Source: an uncultured Lachnospiraceae bacterium
Lineage (GTDB): Bacteria > Bacillota > Clostridia > Lachnospirales > Lachnospiraceae
NCBI GenBank assembly: GCA_910577045.1
Contig: CAJTLB010000002.1
Location: forward strand, 186,001 to 250,000
Direction: 5' to 3'
DNA length: 64,000 bases
Under the pieces are notes generated by a model. It had not been told where the DNA came from and made no database searches. It saw only the letters and a program-made list of their open reading frames with translations. A program made the translations under genes and the position numbers. Of this stretch, positions 42,262 to 51,098 are shown one piece after another (position 1 is the stretch's first letter; each line of letters opens with the position of its first letter).

Positions 42262-43497
42262 TTAAATATCCCAGTGATGATTTAATACCACCACACCCTC
42301 CGCAATATAATCCATTTTCACAAAAAACTTCTTTATTTGGGATTTATAATCAAAATTAACTGTTGCTGTTTTATCAAATAATGCTGTGTCAAAATAATAA
42401 TTCCCACCTGTTAAATTAAAACCATTATAAGTAAGGGAAACCACGTTCTGCCCTTTTTTCCATGGGATATGCCTGCCATCCAAAAGAGTATTTAACCCAC
42501 AAATATAAGTATGGTCAATACTTCGGATTGCTACGCCAAGCACTGGCTCATCTACCTGTTCCTCATATACACAATAAGCTACCTTAAATGTAATATCACA
42601 CCCCTGTTGTATTTCAGAAACTTCTTTTCCTGTATTATCCAGTAGGGAAACCTTCTCAATTTCGGCAATTACACGCTCTGCCACTATCTCTGGCTCTTCT
42701 TTTTTTACTTCTTCTGGCTTTGTTTCTGTGTCTATCAATGCCTGATATTCCAATAACGGCAGCCCACTTTTTAAGAAATCCGTATATTGATCGGTTACTA
42801 AATCAGTACCCCCATCCATTACCAATTCCCCTTCATTAATCCAAATAACCCGGCTGCAAAAACGTTTAATCATATTGACATCATGGCTAACAAATAGAAT
42901 CGTCTTGCCTGCCTGCATAAATTCCATAAACTTATCCATACATTTTAGTTGGAACCTAGTATCCCCTACTGCCAATGCCTCATCTACAATTAAAATCTCT
43001 GGATCTACATGGATCGCTACTGCAAAAGCCAAACGCACAAACATGCCACTGGAATATGTTTTTACAGGCTGATAAATAAAATCGCCAATATCAGCAAATT
43101 GTACAATAGAATCTACCCGCTTTTCCATTTCTTCCCTAGCAATGCCCATAATAGTACCATTTAGGTAAATATTTTCTATCCCAGTAAATTCCATATTAAA
43201 CCCAGCCCCTAGCTCTAACAGTGCAGATATCCTTCCATCAATACTCTTTTCTCCTTCTGTCTGGCTAAGTACACCTGTTAGGATTTTTAAAAGCGTAGAT
43301 TTTCCACTTCCATTTTTTCCTACAAAACCTACAGACTCTCCTTTTTGGATTTCAAATGAAATATCCCTTAAAGCATAAAAATCCCTAGAATACTTCTTGT
43401 GGGTTAGAGAAAATGTCTCTTTAAATCTATCCTGCGGCTTATTATACAACTTATAAATCTTTGTAATATGCGCAAGATGAATCACTGTTTTCTCCAT
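42262..43497 (-). CDS. wzt: ABC exporter ATPase with C-terminal glycan-binding domain (Wzt-like)
   Basis: A 411-residue polysaccharide ABC ATPase. The N-terminal half (1-245) has Walker A GKNGSGKSTLL, signature YSSGMFVRLAFAVA and Walker B EILIVDEALAVGD. The C-terminal part (about 265-411) is a beta-sandwich like the Wzt C-terminal domain, which in other systems recognises the modified end of the finished O-antigen. This matches the neighbouring methyltransferase. AGGAGACAG precedes the ATG. Partner membrane subunit is the Wzm-like protein two genes downstream. Confidence 0.92.
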   Translation of the reverse strand: MEKTVIHLAHITKIYKLYNKPQDRFKETFSLTHKKYSRDFYALRDISFEIQKGESVGFVGKNGSGKSTLLKILTGVLSQTEGEKSIDGRISALLELGAGFNMEFTGIENIYLNGTIMGIAREEMEKRVDSIVQFADIGDFIYQPVKTYSSGMFVRLAFAVAIHVDPEILIVDEALAVGDTRFQLKCMDKFMEFMQAGKTILFVSHDVNMIKRFCSRVIWINEGELVMDGGTDLVTDQYTDFLKSGLPLLEYQALIDTETKPEEVKKEEPEIVAERVIAEIEKVSLLDNTGKEVSEIQQGCDITFKVAYCVYEEQVDEPVLGVAIRSIDHTYICGLNTLLDGRHIPWKKGQNVVSLTYNGFNLTGGNYYFDTALFDKTATVNFDYKSQIKKFFVKMDYIAEGVVVLNHHWDI

Positions 43498-43512
43498 ATA
43501 TCTGTCTCCTGC

Positions 43513-44076
43513 TTATCTAAGGCTTTTAATCCCCTTCCAATTTTTATCCTTTTCTGCCAGGATTACCTCCATGCCTTCTGGAATTGGCCATTTTATGCCA
43601 ACATCTGGATCATTCCAAATTAAGCCGCCTTCATCATTTGGATGGTAAAAATCAGTACATTTATAAAAAAACTCTGCTTTTTCTGATAATACTAAAAAGC
43701 CATGTGCAAAATTCTTTGGAATAAAAAATTGCTTTTTATTTTCTGCAGACAATACTACGCCATACCATTTCCCATAGGTTTCTGAACCAGGGCGCAAATC
43801 TACCGCCACGTCAAATACCTCCCCACTTATTACACGCACCAGTTTGTCCTGTGGGTATTCCTTTTGGAAATGGAGCCCCCGGAGTACCCCCTTACTAGAG
43901 CCTGACTGGTTATCTTGTACAAAAGTAACATCAATCCCTGCTTCTTTAAATTCATTATATTGGTATGTCTCCATAAAATAGCCCCTGGCATCTTCAAATA
44001 CCTTTGGCTCAATTACTTTTAAGCCTTGGATTACCATGCCATCACATTCACAATTTGTTACTGTTATTTTTCCCAT
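43513..44076 (-). CDS. rfbC: dTDP-4-dehydrorhamnose 3,5-epimerase
   Basis: A 187-residue cupin-fold epimerase (RmlC). It has YFMETYQYNEFKEAGI, FVQDNQSGSSKGVLRGLHFQ (catalytic His) and KNFAHGFLVLSE (second catalytic region). It is the third step of dTDP-L-rhamnose synthesis. Genes A, B and D of the pathway are also in this window, so the set is complete. TAGGAGG lies upstream of the ATG. Confidence 0.95.
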   Translation of the reverse strand: MGKITVTNCECDGMVIQGLKVIEPKVFEDARGYFMETYQYNEFKEAGIDVTFVQDNQSGSSKGVLRGLHFQKEYPQDKLVRVISGEVFDVAVDLRPGSETYGKWYGVVLSAENKKQFFIPKNFAHGFLVLSEKAEFFYKCTDFYHPNDEGGLIWNDPDVGIKWPIPEGMEVILAEKDKNWKGIKSLR

Positions 44077-44085
44077 TATTTCCTC

Positions 44086-44964
44086 CTACAATCCTTCTGC
44101 AATTTCTACCAAATATTTTCCATATGCGGTTTTCATTAATGGCTCTGCCAATTTTAGTAGCTGTTCCTTAGAAATAAACCCTCTCTTATAAGCAATCTCT
44201 TCAATACAAGAAACATAAAGCCCCTGCCTCTTTTGGAATGCTGCTACAAAATCTGCTGCATCTAACAACGCATCATGGTTCCCTGTATCCAACCAGGCAA
44301 ACCCACGTCCCAAAGTCTCTACGTGCAGGCTGCCCCTCCTTAAATATTCATTATTTACACTGGTTATTTCAATTTCACCCCTAGCAGAAGGTTTTACATT
44401 TTTTGCAATCTCTACCACATCATTGTCATAAAAGTAAAGCCCGGGCACAGCATAATTTGACTTTGGCTTTTCTGGCTTTTCTTCTATAGAAATTGCCTTT
44501 CCATCCGCATCAAACTCTACCACCCCATATTCTCTTGGGTCCCTTACATAATACCCAAAAATAGTGGCACCTGGCTTATTTTCTGTGCGCTCTGCAACAC
44601 GTTTCAATACGGCTGAAAAGCTCTGCCCATAAAAAATATTATCCCCAAGAATTAATGCCACATTATCCTTGCCAATAAATTCCTCGCCAACCAAAAAGGC
44701 ATCAGCAAGCCCTCTTGGTGTTTCTTGGATCTGATAAGAAAATTTCATCCCAAGCTGGCTCCCATCTCCTAAAAGCTCCTTAAATACTGGTAAATCCCTA
44801 GGAGTAGAAATAATTAATACTTCCCGAATCCCTGCCAGCATTAAAATAGAAAGCGGATAATAAATCATTGGCTTGTCATATACTGGCATAATCTGCTTGC
44901 TAATTGCCTTTGTCAATGGGTATAAACGGGTTCCTGACCCGCCTGCTAATATAATTCCCTTCAT
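44086..44964 (-). CDS. rfbA: Glucose-1-phosphate thymidylyltransferase
   Basis: A 292-residue RmlA enzyme making dTDP-glucose. The nucleotide-binding GIILAGGSGTRLYPLTKAIS, KPMIYYPLSILMLAGI, LGDNIFYGQSF and EKPEKPKSNYAVPGLYFYD are all present and at family-typical spacing and length. First step of dTDP-L-rhamnose synthesis. GGAGTAAAAG precedes the ATG. A hairpin lies in the gap to rfbB. Confidence 0.96.
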   Translation of the reverse strand: MKGIILAGGSGTRLYPLTKAISKQIMPVYDKPMIYYPLSILMLAGIREVLIISTPRDLPVFKELLGDGSQLGMKFSYQIQETPRGLADAFLVGEEFIGKDNVALILGDNIFYGQSFSAVLKRVAERTENKPGATIFGYYVRDPREYGVVEFDADGKAISIEEKPEKPKSNYAVPGLYFYDNDVVEIAKNVKPSARGEIEITSVNNEYLRRGSLHVETLGRGFAWLDTGNHDALLDAADFVAAFQKRQGLYVSCIEEIAYKRGFISKEQLLKLAEPLMKTAYGKYLVEIAEGL

Positions 44965-44998
44965 CTTTTACTCCATTCTATCCTTATAAGCACAAAGA

Positions 44999-45038
44999 CA
45001 TCTCCCTATAAAAAGATACAGGGAGACACCTTTTTTTC
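44999..45038. other. Intergenic hairpin between rfbB and rfbA
   Basis: TCTCCCT (45001-45007) pairs with AGGGAGA (45020-45026). On the plus strand a T7 run follows; on the transcribed minus strand the tail is only moderately T-rich. It may be an mRNA-processing or weak attenuation site within the operon. Confidence 0.5.
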
Positions 45039-45042
45039 ATTC

Positions 45043-46125
45043 CTATTTTACACCATACATATCTTGGTAATATTTGGCATAATCACCACTTGTTACATTT
45101 TTCATCCAATCTTCATGTTCAAAAAACCATGCAATTGTTTTTTTAATTCCTTCTTCAAACATTATTTCAGGCTCCCACCCAATTTCAGCCTTGATCTTAT
45201 CTGGCGCTATCGCATATCTTCTATCATGCCCTTTTCTGTCCTCTACATAAGAAATTAAATTATCGCTGATATTTTGTTTTCTTGGATCTCCATCAGGAAG
45301 CATTTCCCTTAATGTATCCAATATAATATGGATAATTTCAATATTCTGTTTTTCATTATGGCCGCCAATATTATAGCGTTCTCCTAAACGCCCTTTTTCC
45401 AATACCATATCAATAGCTTTTGCATGATCATCTACATAAAGCCAATCCCTTACATTTTTTCCATCACCATATACAGGCAGCTGCTTGCCATGCAGGGCAT
45501 TATTAATAATTAATGGGATTAATTTTTCTGGGAACTGATAAGGCCCATAATTATTACTACAATTTGTAATAAAAGCTGGGAAGCCAAAGGTATCTACATA
45601 TGCTTTAACAATAAAATCAGAAGAAGCCTTGCTTGCCGCATAAGGGCTATGGGGATCAATAGGGCTTGTCTCATAAAAATAACCATCCCCATCTGGCAAA
45701 GAACCATATACCTCATCTGTTGAAACATGTAAAAACCTTTTATCTGGCTTATAAGAGCCATCTGGGAGTTCCCATTGGTTTTTCGCCGCATTTAACATAG
45801 TAAGCGTGCCGATTACATTTGTTTTCATAAATACATTTGGGTTGCGGATACTTCTGTCCACATGGGATTCTGCCGCAAAATGGACAATACGGTCAATCTC
45901 ATTTTCCCCAAATATCCTTGTAATTGCATCCTCATCACAGATATCTACTTTTTTAAATATATAATTTGGCTTATCTTCTATTTCCCTTAAATTTTCTAAA
46001 TTCCCAGCATAGGTTAAACAGTCCACATTAATAATACGGATTGTATCACCATATTTACGGAACATATAATGAATAAAATTAGAACCAATAAACCCTGCTC
46101 CCCCTGTCACTAAATATGTCTTCAT
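45043..46125 (-). CDS. rfbB: dTDP-glucose 4,6-dehydratase
   Basis: A 360-residue RmlB enzyme. The start is moved to ATG 46125, preceded by GGAGGAAAAGC, from the frame at 46167; this puts the NAD-binding TGGAGFIGSNFIHYM near the N-terminus as in the family. HFAAESHVDRSI, STDEVYGSLPDG and the YxxxK motif SPYAASKASSDF identify the protein. Second step of dTDP-L-rhamnose synthesis. Its start codon overlaps the TGA of a 53-codon open frame upstream. Confidence 0.95.
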   Translation of the reverse strand: MKTYLVTGGAGFIGSNFIHYMFRKYGDTIRIINVDCLTYAGNLENLREIEDKPNYIFKKVDICDEDAITRIFGENEIDRIVHFAAESHVDRSIRNPNVFMKTNVIGTLTMLNAAKNQWELPDGSYKPDKRFLHVSTDEVYGSLPDGDGYFYETSPIDPHSPYAASKASSDFIVKAYVDTFGFPAFITNCSNNYGPYQFPEKLIPLIINNALHGKQLPVYGDGKNVRDWLYVDDHAKAIDMVLEKGRLGERYNIGGHNEKQNIEIIHIILDTLREMLPDGDPRKQNISDNLISYVEDRKGHDRRYAIAPDKIKAEIGWEPEIMFEEGIKKTIAWFFEHEDWMKNVTSGDYAKYYQDMYGVK

Positions 46126-46283
46126 GCTTTTCCTCCATTCATACGACCTTTGAAAAGATTGTACCATCTTCCAAATATTTCTTCAACTACTTTCTTCCAT
46201 CCTTGTGCCTGCCCTGTCTTTTTAGCCCCATAAGGCGTAAACACCATTAGTAAATTTGCCTCTTTTTTGCTGCCTGATGCCAT
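46122..46283 (-). CDS. Possible small open frame overlapping the rfbB start
   Basis: A 53-codon frame from ATG 46283 to TGA 46122, overlapping the rfbB ATG by four bases (ATGA). It reads like ordinary protein in composition, with stretches NLLMVFTPYGAKKTGQ and GWKKVVEEIFGRWYNLF, and stays open upstream to a stop near 46313. No ribosome binding site precedes the ATG, and I do not recognise the family. It may be a short translationally coupled gene, the 3' remnant of a lost gene, or chance. Confidence 0.3.
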   Translation of the reverse strand: MASGSKKEANLLMVFTPYGAKKTGQAQGWKKVVEEIFGRWYNLFKGRMNGGKA

Positions 46284-46318
46284 TACATCAAATACAAGCA
46301 CACGATTTTTTCATATGT

Positions 46319-47248
46319 TTAGTTCTCCCTCTTCTGTCTAAGCAAGTTTAAATATAATTCAAAAAGCTGCCTATGCCTTTTACTGACAACATCTAATATT
46401 ACTCCACAGCTAAGCAGCAATAGCCCTGATACCATTAAAAACCCTGATACAATTAAAGTAGGGAACCTTGGCACTACATGTATCCTAAAATATTCAAATA
46501 AAACCGGAAGGAACAACCCTATACTTGCTGTTATAAATAAAAAAGACAATATCCCAAAAAATATTAATGGCTTATAATCTTTAAACAATGCAACAATTGT
46601 CTTTAATACCCGCATCCCATCTCGTATGGTATTTAATTTTGACATGCTCCCTTCTGGCCTGTCCCTGTATTCCACAGGAATCTCTGTAAGCCGGAAATTC
46701 TTATCCAAGGTATGGATACTCATTTCTGTTTCTATTTCAAACCCTTTAGAAAGTACAGGAAAACTTTTTACAAATTCCCAACTAAATGCCCGGTAGCCTG
46801 TCATAATATCCCGGATATGGCTTCGGAATAAAAAATTAATTACAGCGCATACCATCCGGTTTCCCATATTGTGCATAGGCCTTTTATTTACCTGATAGTA
46901 TGTGGAAGACAATCTATCTCCAATCACCATATCCGCCTTGCCATTTAAAATTTCCTCTGCCATCTGCCCTGCATATTCTGCCGGATAGGTATCATCCCCA
47001 TCTACCATAATATAACATTTGGCATCAATTTCCCGGAACATGCTGCGTATTACATTCCCCTTACCTTGCCGGTATTCATGGCGTACAATTGCCCCTGCCT
47101 TTTTGGCAAGTTCTGCCGTATTATCTGTAGAATTATTATTGTAAACATAGATAACTGCATTAGGAAGGGCTTTTTTAAAATCCTTTATCACTTTCTCCAC
47201 TGTTTTACTTTCATTATAACAGGGAATCAATACTGCTATTTCGTCCAT
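46319..47248 (-). CDS. GT2 glycosyltransferase, DPM1/GtrB-like
   Basis: A 309-residue membrane-associated glycosyltransferase. Residues 1-215 are a GT2 domain with IAVLIPCYNESKTVEKVI and the metal-binding VDGDDTYPAE. Two C-terminal membrane segments (about 230-255 and 262-290) follow. Such proteins make polyprenyl-phosphate-linked sugars (DPM1/GtrB type), donors for outer-face GT-C enzymes. It overlaps the upstream DUF2142 gene by 13 bases and could supply the lipid-linked sugar for it or for the GT87-like proteins. The sugar cannot be deduced. Confidence 0.88.
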   Translation of the reverse strand: MDEIAVLIPCYNESKTVEKVIKDFKKALPNAVIYVYNNNSTDNTAELAKKAGAIVRHEYRQGKGNVIRSMFREIDAKCYIMVDGDDTYPAEYAGQMAEEILNGKADMVIGDRLSSTYYQVNKRPMHNMGNRMVCAVINFLFRSHIRDIMTGYRAFSWEFVKSFPVLSKGFEIETEMSIHTLDKNFRLTEIPVEYRDRPEGSMSKLNTIRDGMRVLKTIVALFKDYKPLIFFGILSFLFITASIGLFLPVLFEYFRIHVVPRFPTLIVSGFLMVSGLLLLSCGVILDVVSKRHRQLFELYLNLLRQKREN

Positions 47249-49023
47249 TTCCCTATCCGCCTTCCCTTCTCGTCTACACGATAGCCATCTGGTGTGATCG
47301 TATCAGTAAGCATGTACCCTTCTTCTGCAACATAATAATATCCTTCTGCCCCTTCAATCCAAACATTCCTTAGTAAATACCCATCTTTATCAAAATAATA
47401 CCACAGGCCTTCTGACTGGTACCATCTATCTGTAACATATTCCGTTTCTGAAACTTGGTATTTTTTCCCATTTATATCCTCCCTAAAACCGCCTCCATAC
47501 TCCCCAATCCCAGCCGCAAATATATCACTTAACATACAAATTTGTATGCCAAAAACCAATATAAAAAGACATGCACTAAAAGAAGTTACTTTTTTTAAAG
47601 AAGGCACAATCCCATGCACTAGCATACAAACCGGGAAAACCAACGGGACAAAATATCTTCCTTGAATCCCTTGTATTATCTCTGCCCTTGGCAAATTCCA
47701 CTGCACATAAATACTGGTAAAAGTAAGGAGGAATACACAAATAACTACAATAAAAGAAACAAGCCTAACCGGATAAAATTTTTCTGGGCTACGTTCCCCT
47801 GACAACAATAAAATCAATAAGCATAAAACAGCATAAGCCCACACGAATTCTTTTGGCACACGGATAGTAAGCCATCCAAAATCCTTCCCAATAATATTAT
47901 ACAAATAATTTGCCCCTTCTACCTTCCATGTATTCCCTAAAACCCGCAAATACTCAAACGGCTGCGTTAAAATAAAATGGACTTGCTCCCCGCCATCTGC
48001 TCCCCACCTTGTAGAAAGATACCTTCCTGCTATTAAAAGCCATCCCATACTAGAAGCCGTTACCAAAATACCCAGCACTACTGCGTGGATCATATAATTT
48101 CTTTTCCCTCCAAACCGTTCTTTTGGTATTAAAAATGGGAAAAGGCAAAAGGGCAAATATACAATTTTATATAACCCAATTAAAATACATAAACAATATA
48201 AAAGAATATAGTGCCAATATTCCATTCTTTTTTTCCTTGTTTCCCGCATATACAAAACAAAACTAATTAAAGCACAAGTCAATGCTGTAACCATAGAATC
48301 TGGAGCCAAAGAAACTGCCTCCTGCATATTAATAGGAAGCAATAATACTAGAAGCATTGCCTTTTTTCCAAATGGAACATATTTAACAGCTAAAAACCCA
48401 ATAAGCCCCACAAAAAGAAACCCTGCTATCCTTCCTGCATAGGCAATCCAAACAATCCTGTCCGTCAATAACCTTGCTATTCCTATTCCAATTGCCTGTG
48501 GGAAATAAGAAATTGGGGCATATAAAGAGGTATTCCAAAAGATTAAAAAAGAAGTTTCTTCTGATAGCCTCTCTCTCCCATAACGCTCCCATATATCAAA
48601 ATGTGTCATTTCTGTTTGGCTTAGCCCTAGGTTCTCTGGGCTTAAATTATATGGTAACTCCCGCCCTCCTAGATTGTCTTTACTAATATCTGAAAGCATA
48701 TGCCCACACGAAATTTCATAAGCCCGCAAAAAATGTGACATCTCATCTGGTACTTTAAACAATGGCAACGCAATAAAATAAAAACCGCCAAATAACAAAT
48801 AGGCTATTAAAAATACAATTTCTGTTTTCTTCCAAGACCAGCCAAGAAAAAGGGTAAACCCAATAAGCCCTATTCCTGCGCCTGCTAAAACCCATCCTTT
48901 CACCCAAGAAAATGGATATGCCCCCTTTATAATATGGCTTCCAGCTAAATATGCAGAACCTACTAAAACTAAAATCCACAGCAAATAATTTCCTATTATG
49001 CCATGCTTCCCATGCCTTGCCAT
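47236..49023 (-). CDS. DUF2142 membrane protein with C-terminal choline-binding-type repeats
   Basis: A 595-residue protein. Residues about 10-510 are a DUF2142-type polytopic membrane domain with twelve or so helices; the family's FKVPDEMSHFLRAYEI loop is clear, and PLVFPVCMLVHGIVP lies near the last helices. The family is thought to contain GT-C-type glycosyltransferases. Unusually, residues about 525-590 contain two to three choline-binding-type repeats (RWYQSEGLWYYFDKDGYLL and GYYYVAEEGYMLTDT). The enzyme may dock on phosphocholine-bearing polymer on the outer face of the membrane. AGGAGAAGGAC precedes the ATG. Confidence 0.82.
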   Translation of the reverse strand: MARHGKHGIIGNYLLWILVLVGSAYLAGSHIIKGAYPFSWVKGWVLAGAGIGLIGFTLFLGWSWKKTEIVFLIAYLLFGGFYFIALPLFKVPDEMSHFLRAYEISCGHMLSDISKDNLGGRELPYNLSPENLGLSQTEMTHFDIWERYGRERLSEETSFLIFWNTSLYAPISYFPQAIGIGIARLLTDRIVWIAYAGRIAGFLFVGLIGFLAVKYVPFGKKAMLLVLLLPINMQEAVSLAPDSMVTALTCALISFVLYMRETRKKRMEYWHYILLYCLCILIGLYKIVYLPFCLFPFLIPKERFGGKRNYMIHAVVLGILVTASSMGWLLIAGRYLSTRWGADGGEQVHFILTQPFEYLRVLGNTWKVEGANYLYNIIGKDFGWLTIRVPKEFVWAYAVLCLLILLLSGERSPEKFYPVRLVSFIVVICVFLLTFTSIYVQWNLPRAEIIQGIQGRYFVPLVFPVCMLVHGIVPSLKKVTSFSACLFILVFGIQICMLSDIFAAGIGEYGGGFREDINGKKYQVSETEYVTDRWYQSEGLWYYFDKDGYLLRNVWIEGAEGYYYVAEEGYMLTDTITPDGYRVDEKGRRIGKWTK

Positions 49024-49036
49024 GTCCTTCTCCTAT

Positions 49037-49882
49037 TTAAGCTAACTGGCGGATATACTCTGTTAATGCCTTTTGCCAATCTGCCGCTATATATCCGCAA
49101 GTCAGCCGTAACATATAATTATCCAACACAGAGTAAGCTGGCCTCTTTCCTGGCGCATTATATTCTTCCGTTGTAATTCCCTTTACTTTTGTATTTTTCC
49201 CTGCTAAACGGAAAATCTCTGTTGCAAAATCCGCCCAACTGCAAACTCCTTCACAAGTACCATGGAACAATCCATAATTTTCAGTCCAAATCAAAGTATC
49301 CATTATTTTTACTAACTCTAATGTACTAGTAGGGCTTCCTACTTGATCCTTTACTACGCCAATCTCGTCCTTTGTTTCAGAAAGGCGCAACATTGTTTTT
49401 ACAAAATTTTTCCCATCTCCGTATAACCATGCTGTGCGGACAATAAAATAATCCTTTGCAAACTGTTCTACAAAATGTTCCCCTGCAAGCTTAGTCTTTC
49501 CATACATTCCCTGTGGGTCCGGGGTATCAAATTCTATATAAGGCTCACTGGCATCTCCTGCAAACACATAATCTGTAGAAATGTGCATTAGTTTTGCACC
49601 TGTTTCCCTTGCAGCAATACTTAAATTCCTTGGCCCAATTGCATTTATTTTATAAGCATTATCCACATCTGTTTCACAAGCGTCTACTGCCGTATGGGCA
49701 GCACAATTAATCACAGCATATGGTTTTACTTGGCGTACAAACTCTATTGTCTTATCAATATCTGTAATATCCAACTCCCCTACATCTGTATTTACCAGCT
49801 CAATATCCGTATTATTCCCATATTTCACATTAATTGCACGCCCAAGCTGGCCATTACATCCTGTAACAATAATTTTCTTCAT
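49037..49882 (-). CDS. rfbD: dTDP-4-dehydrorhamnose reductase
   Basis: A 281-residue RmlD reductase, the last step of dTDP-L-rhamnose synthesis. It has VTGCNGQLGRAINVKYG for NADPH binding, NCAAHTAVDACETD, STDYVFAG and the YxxxK motif YGKTKLAGE. It is the first gene of the polysaccharide cluster in the minus direction. A weak promoter lies upstream (-35 TTGTGT, -10 TAAACT, 19-base spacing with an upstream TGG). GAGGAAAAAAGC precedes the ATG. The dTDP-rhamnose genes are split: D here, B, A and C further along. Confidence 0.95.
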   Translation of the reverse strand: MKKIIVTGCNGQLGRAINVKYGNNTDIELVNTDVGELDITDIDKTIEFVRQVKPYAVINCAAHTAVDACETDVDNAYKINAIGPRNLSIAARETGAKLMHISTDYVFAGDASEPYIEFDTPDPQGMYGKTKLAGEHFVEQFAKDYFIVRTAWLYGDGKNFVKTMLRLSETKDEIGVVKDQVGSPTSTLELVKIMDTLIWTENYGLFHGTCEGVCSWADFATEIFRLAGKNTKVKGITTEEYNAPGKRPAYSVLDNYMLRLTCGYIAADWQKALTEYIRQLA

Positions 49883-49930
49883 ATGCTTTTTTCCTCATTT
49901 CTATATTCTATTTTATTTCTTCCTTACTAT

Positions 49931-49961
49931 AGTTTACCATATATTTGCCTATTTTACACAA
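49931..49961 (-). promoter_or_regulatory. Possible promoter of the polysaccharide cluster
   Basis: Minus strand: extended -10 TGGTAAACT and -35-like TTGTGT (49961-49956) at 19-base spacing. Non-optimal spacing, so the call relies on the TGG extension and the position before rfbD. Confidence 0.4.
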
Positions 49962-49975
49962 TATTCCTATAGCAA

Positions 49976-50233
49976 TCAAGTATTTTTTCTTATTAACTTA
50001 AGAATCAAACGGCTTACTCCGCCACACACCAGCATAATAGCCCCATCTTTCACTAATATATTTCCAATCCCCATATGGATAGTATACTGGATTTGTAATT
50101 CTAGCGGCGGGTCTTGGTAAGGAATCCCGGCTTTTATTATCCAATAATACAAACCTATAAAAAAAATAATACAGCCAGATAACATCACAACAGTACATAT
50201 TTTACAAAGTACATTTTTTAAATTTTCTTTCAT
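49976..50233 (-). CDS. Small two-helix membrane protein
   Basis: An 85-residue protein with two hydrophobic segments (about 10-33 and 58-78), a short outer loop with PYQDPPLELQ, and positive ends. AAGGAATTG precedes the ATG, and codon use looks ordinary. I do not recognise the family. It lies between the DUF4291 gene and rfbD, transcribed in the same direction, with no clear link to polysaccharide synthesis. A membrane helper or a hypothetical integral protein is as far as the sequence goes. Confidence 0.6.
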   Translation of the reverse strand: MKENLKNVLCKICTVVMLSGCIIFFIGLYYWIIKAGIPYQDPPLELQIQYTIHMGIGNILVKDGAIMLVCGGVSRLILKLIRKNT

Positions 50234-50282
50234 TTACAATTCCTTTATTTATTAAATTGTATTTTTTCCGAAACGGCACTTT

Positions 50283-50870
50283 CTACTTCATATTTAACCG
50301 CTTCCTAATGGTTTTATCCGTAATAGGGTATATTTTCTCTATAGGTAAATTTTTTAAGTTTAACTTTCCATTTTTTCTCTGCTCATTCCATTTTCTTACT
50401 AGCGGGGTTAAGTCTTCTATATGGGAAATCCCTCCATCTAAAAAATCCTTCAATATAGTTCCTTTTAGCCCTATTTGGATTGCTGCACGGTTAATAGCAT
50501 TGCCATTTATGTTTCTATCTGGATCCCATTGACAATATACCATTGTTTCATCAAAAGCTTTTTCCCATTGCGCGCCAGTATAACTAATAGAATCTGGTGA
50601 TGTTAAAACTGCTTTTTCCAATAATTCATTAAACATTCGCCGATGGATATCCAAAGCCAAAATACATTCTTGGTTTTTCTTCGTCCCCCAATTAGAACGA
50701 TACATAAGCCACAGAAAAGACGGCTTTATCCATGTCATACGGTTTATATGAAAGCTTTCCCCAAATGTTTGTAGTGCAACTGCCTCTTTGGCAATTATAG
50801 AATTATATGCTTGGTAAACCCGGATACACTGGTTATTATACTGTGCAAATACCTCTTTTATATATTCCAT
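50283..50870 (-). CDS. DUF4291 family protein
   Basis: A 195-residue soluble protein of the DUF4291 family, whose function is not known. Clear family hallmarks are RVYQAYNSIIAKEAV near the N-terminus, RMTWIKPSFLWLMYRSNWGTK (about 44-64), and VYCQWDPDRNINGNA. The nearest purine-rich stretch (GGGGAG) is too far from the ATG, so the start is less certain. The divergent gene at 51099 shares the upstream region. Members occur singly across bacteria and fungi and give no pathway hint. Confidence 0.8.
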   Translation of the reverse strand: MEYIKEVFAQYNNQCIRVYQAYNSIIAKEAVALQTFGESFHINRMTWIKPSFLWLMYRSNWGTKKNQECILALDIHRRMFNELLEKAVLTSPDSISYTGAQWEKAFDETMVYCQWDPDRNINGNAINRAAIQIGLKGTILKDFLDGGISHIEDLTPLVRKWNEQRKNGKLNLKNLPIEKIYPITDKTIRKRLNMK

Positions 50871-51026
50871 AATTTTTCAAATCACTCCCCATAAATAATA
50901 CGGATTGTATTCATTATATAAACAAACAACATTCTTTTTTCATTTTATCACAAATTTAAAAATATTCAATTTTAGATATTTTTAAGTTTGTGGATTATAC
51001 TTTATACCTTAAAAGAGGTATCATTC

Positions 51027-51055
51027 TTGAAAGCATACTTCGTTTGTTATATAAT
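51027..51055 (+). promoter_or_regulatory. Promoter of the gene at 51099
   Basis: -35 TTGAAA, 17-base spacer, -10 TATAAT. Confidence 0.75.
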
Positions 51056-51098
51056 AGGTTTAATATCATAAATCCAAAAAAAATACAGGAGGGTATAT

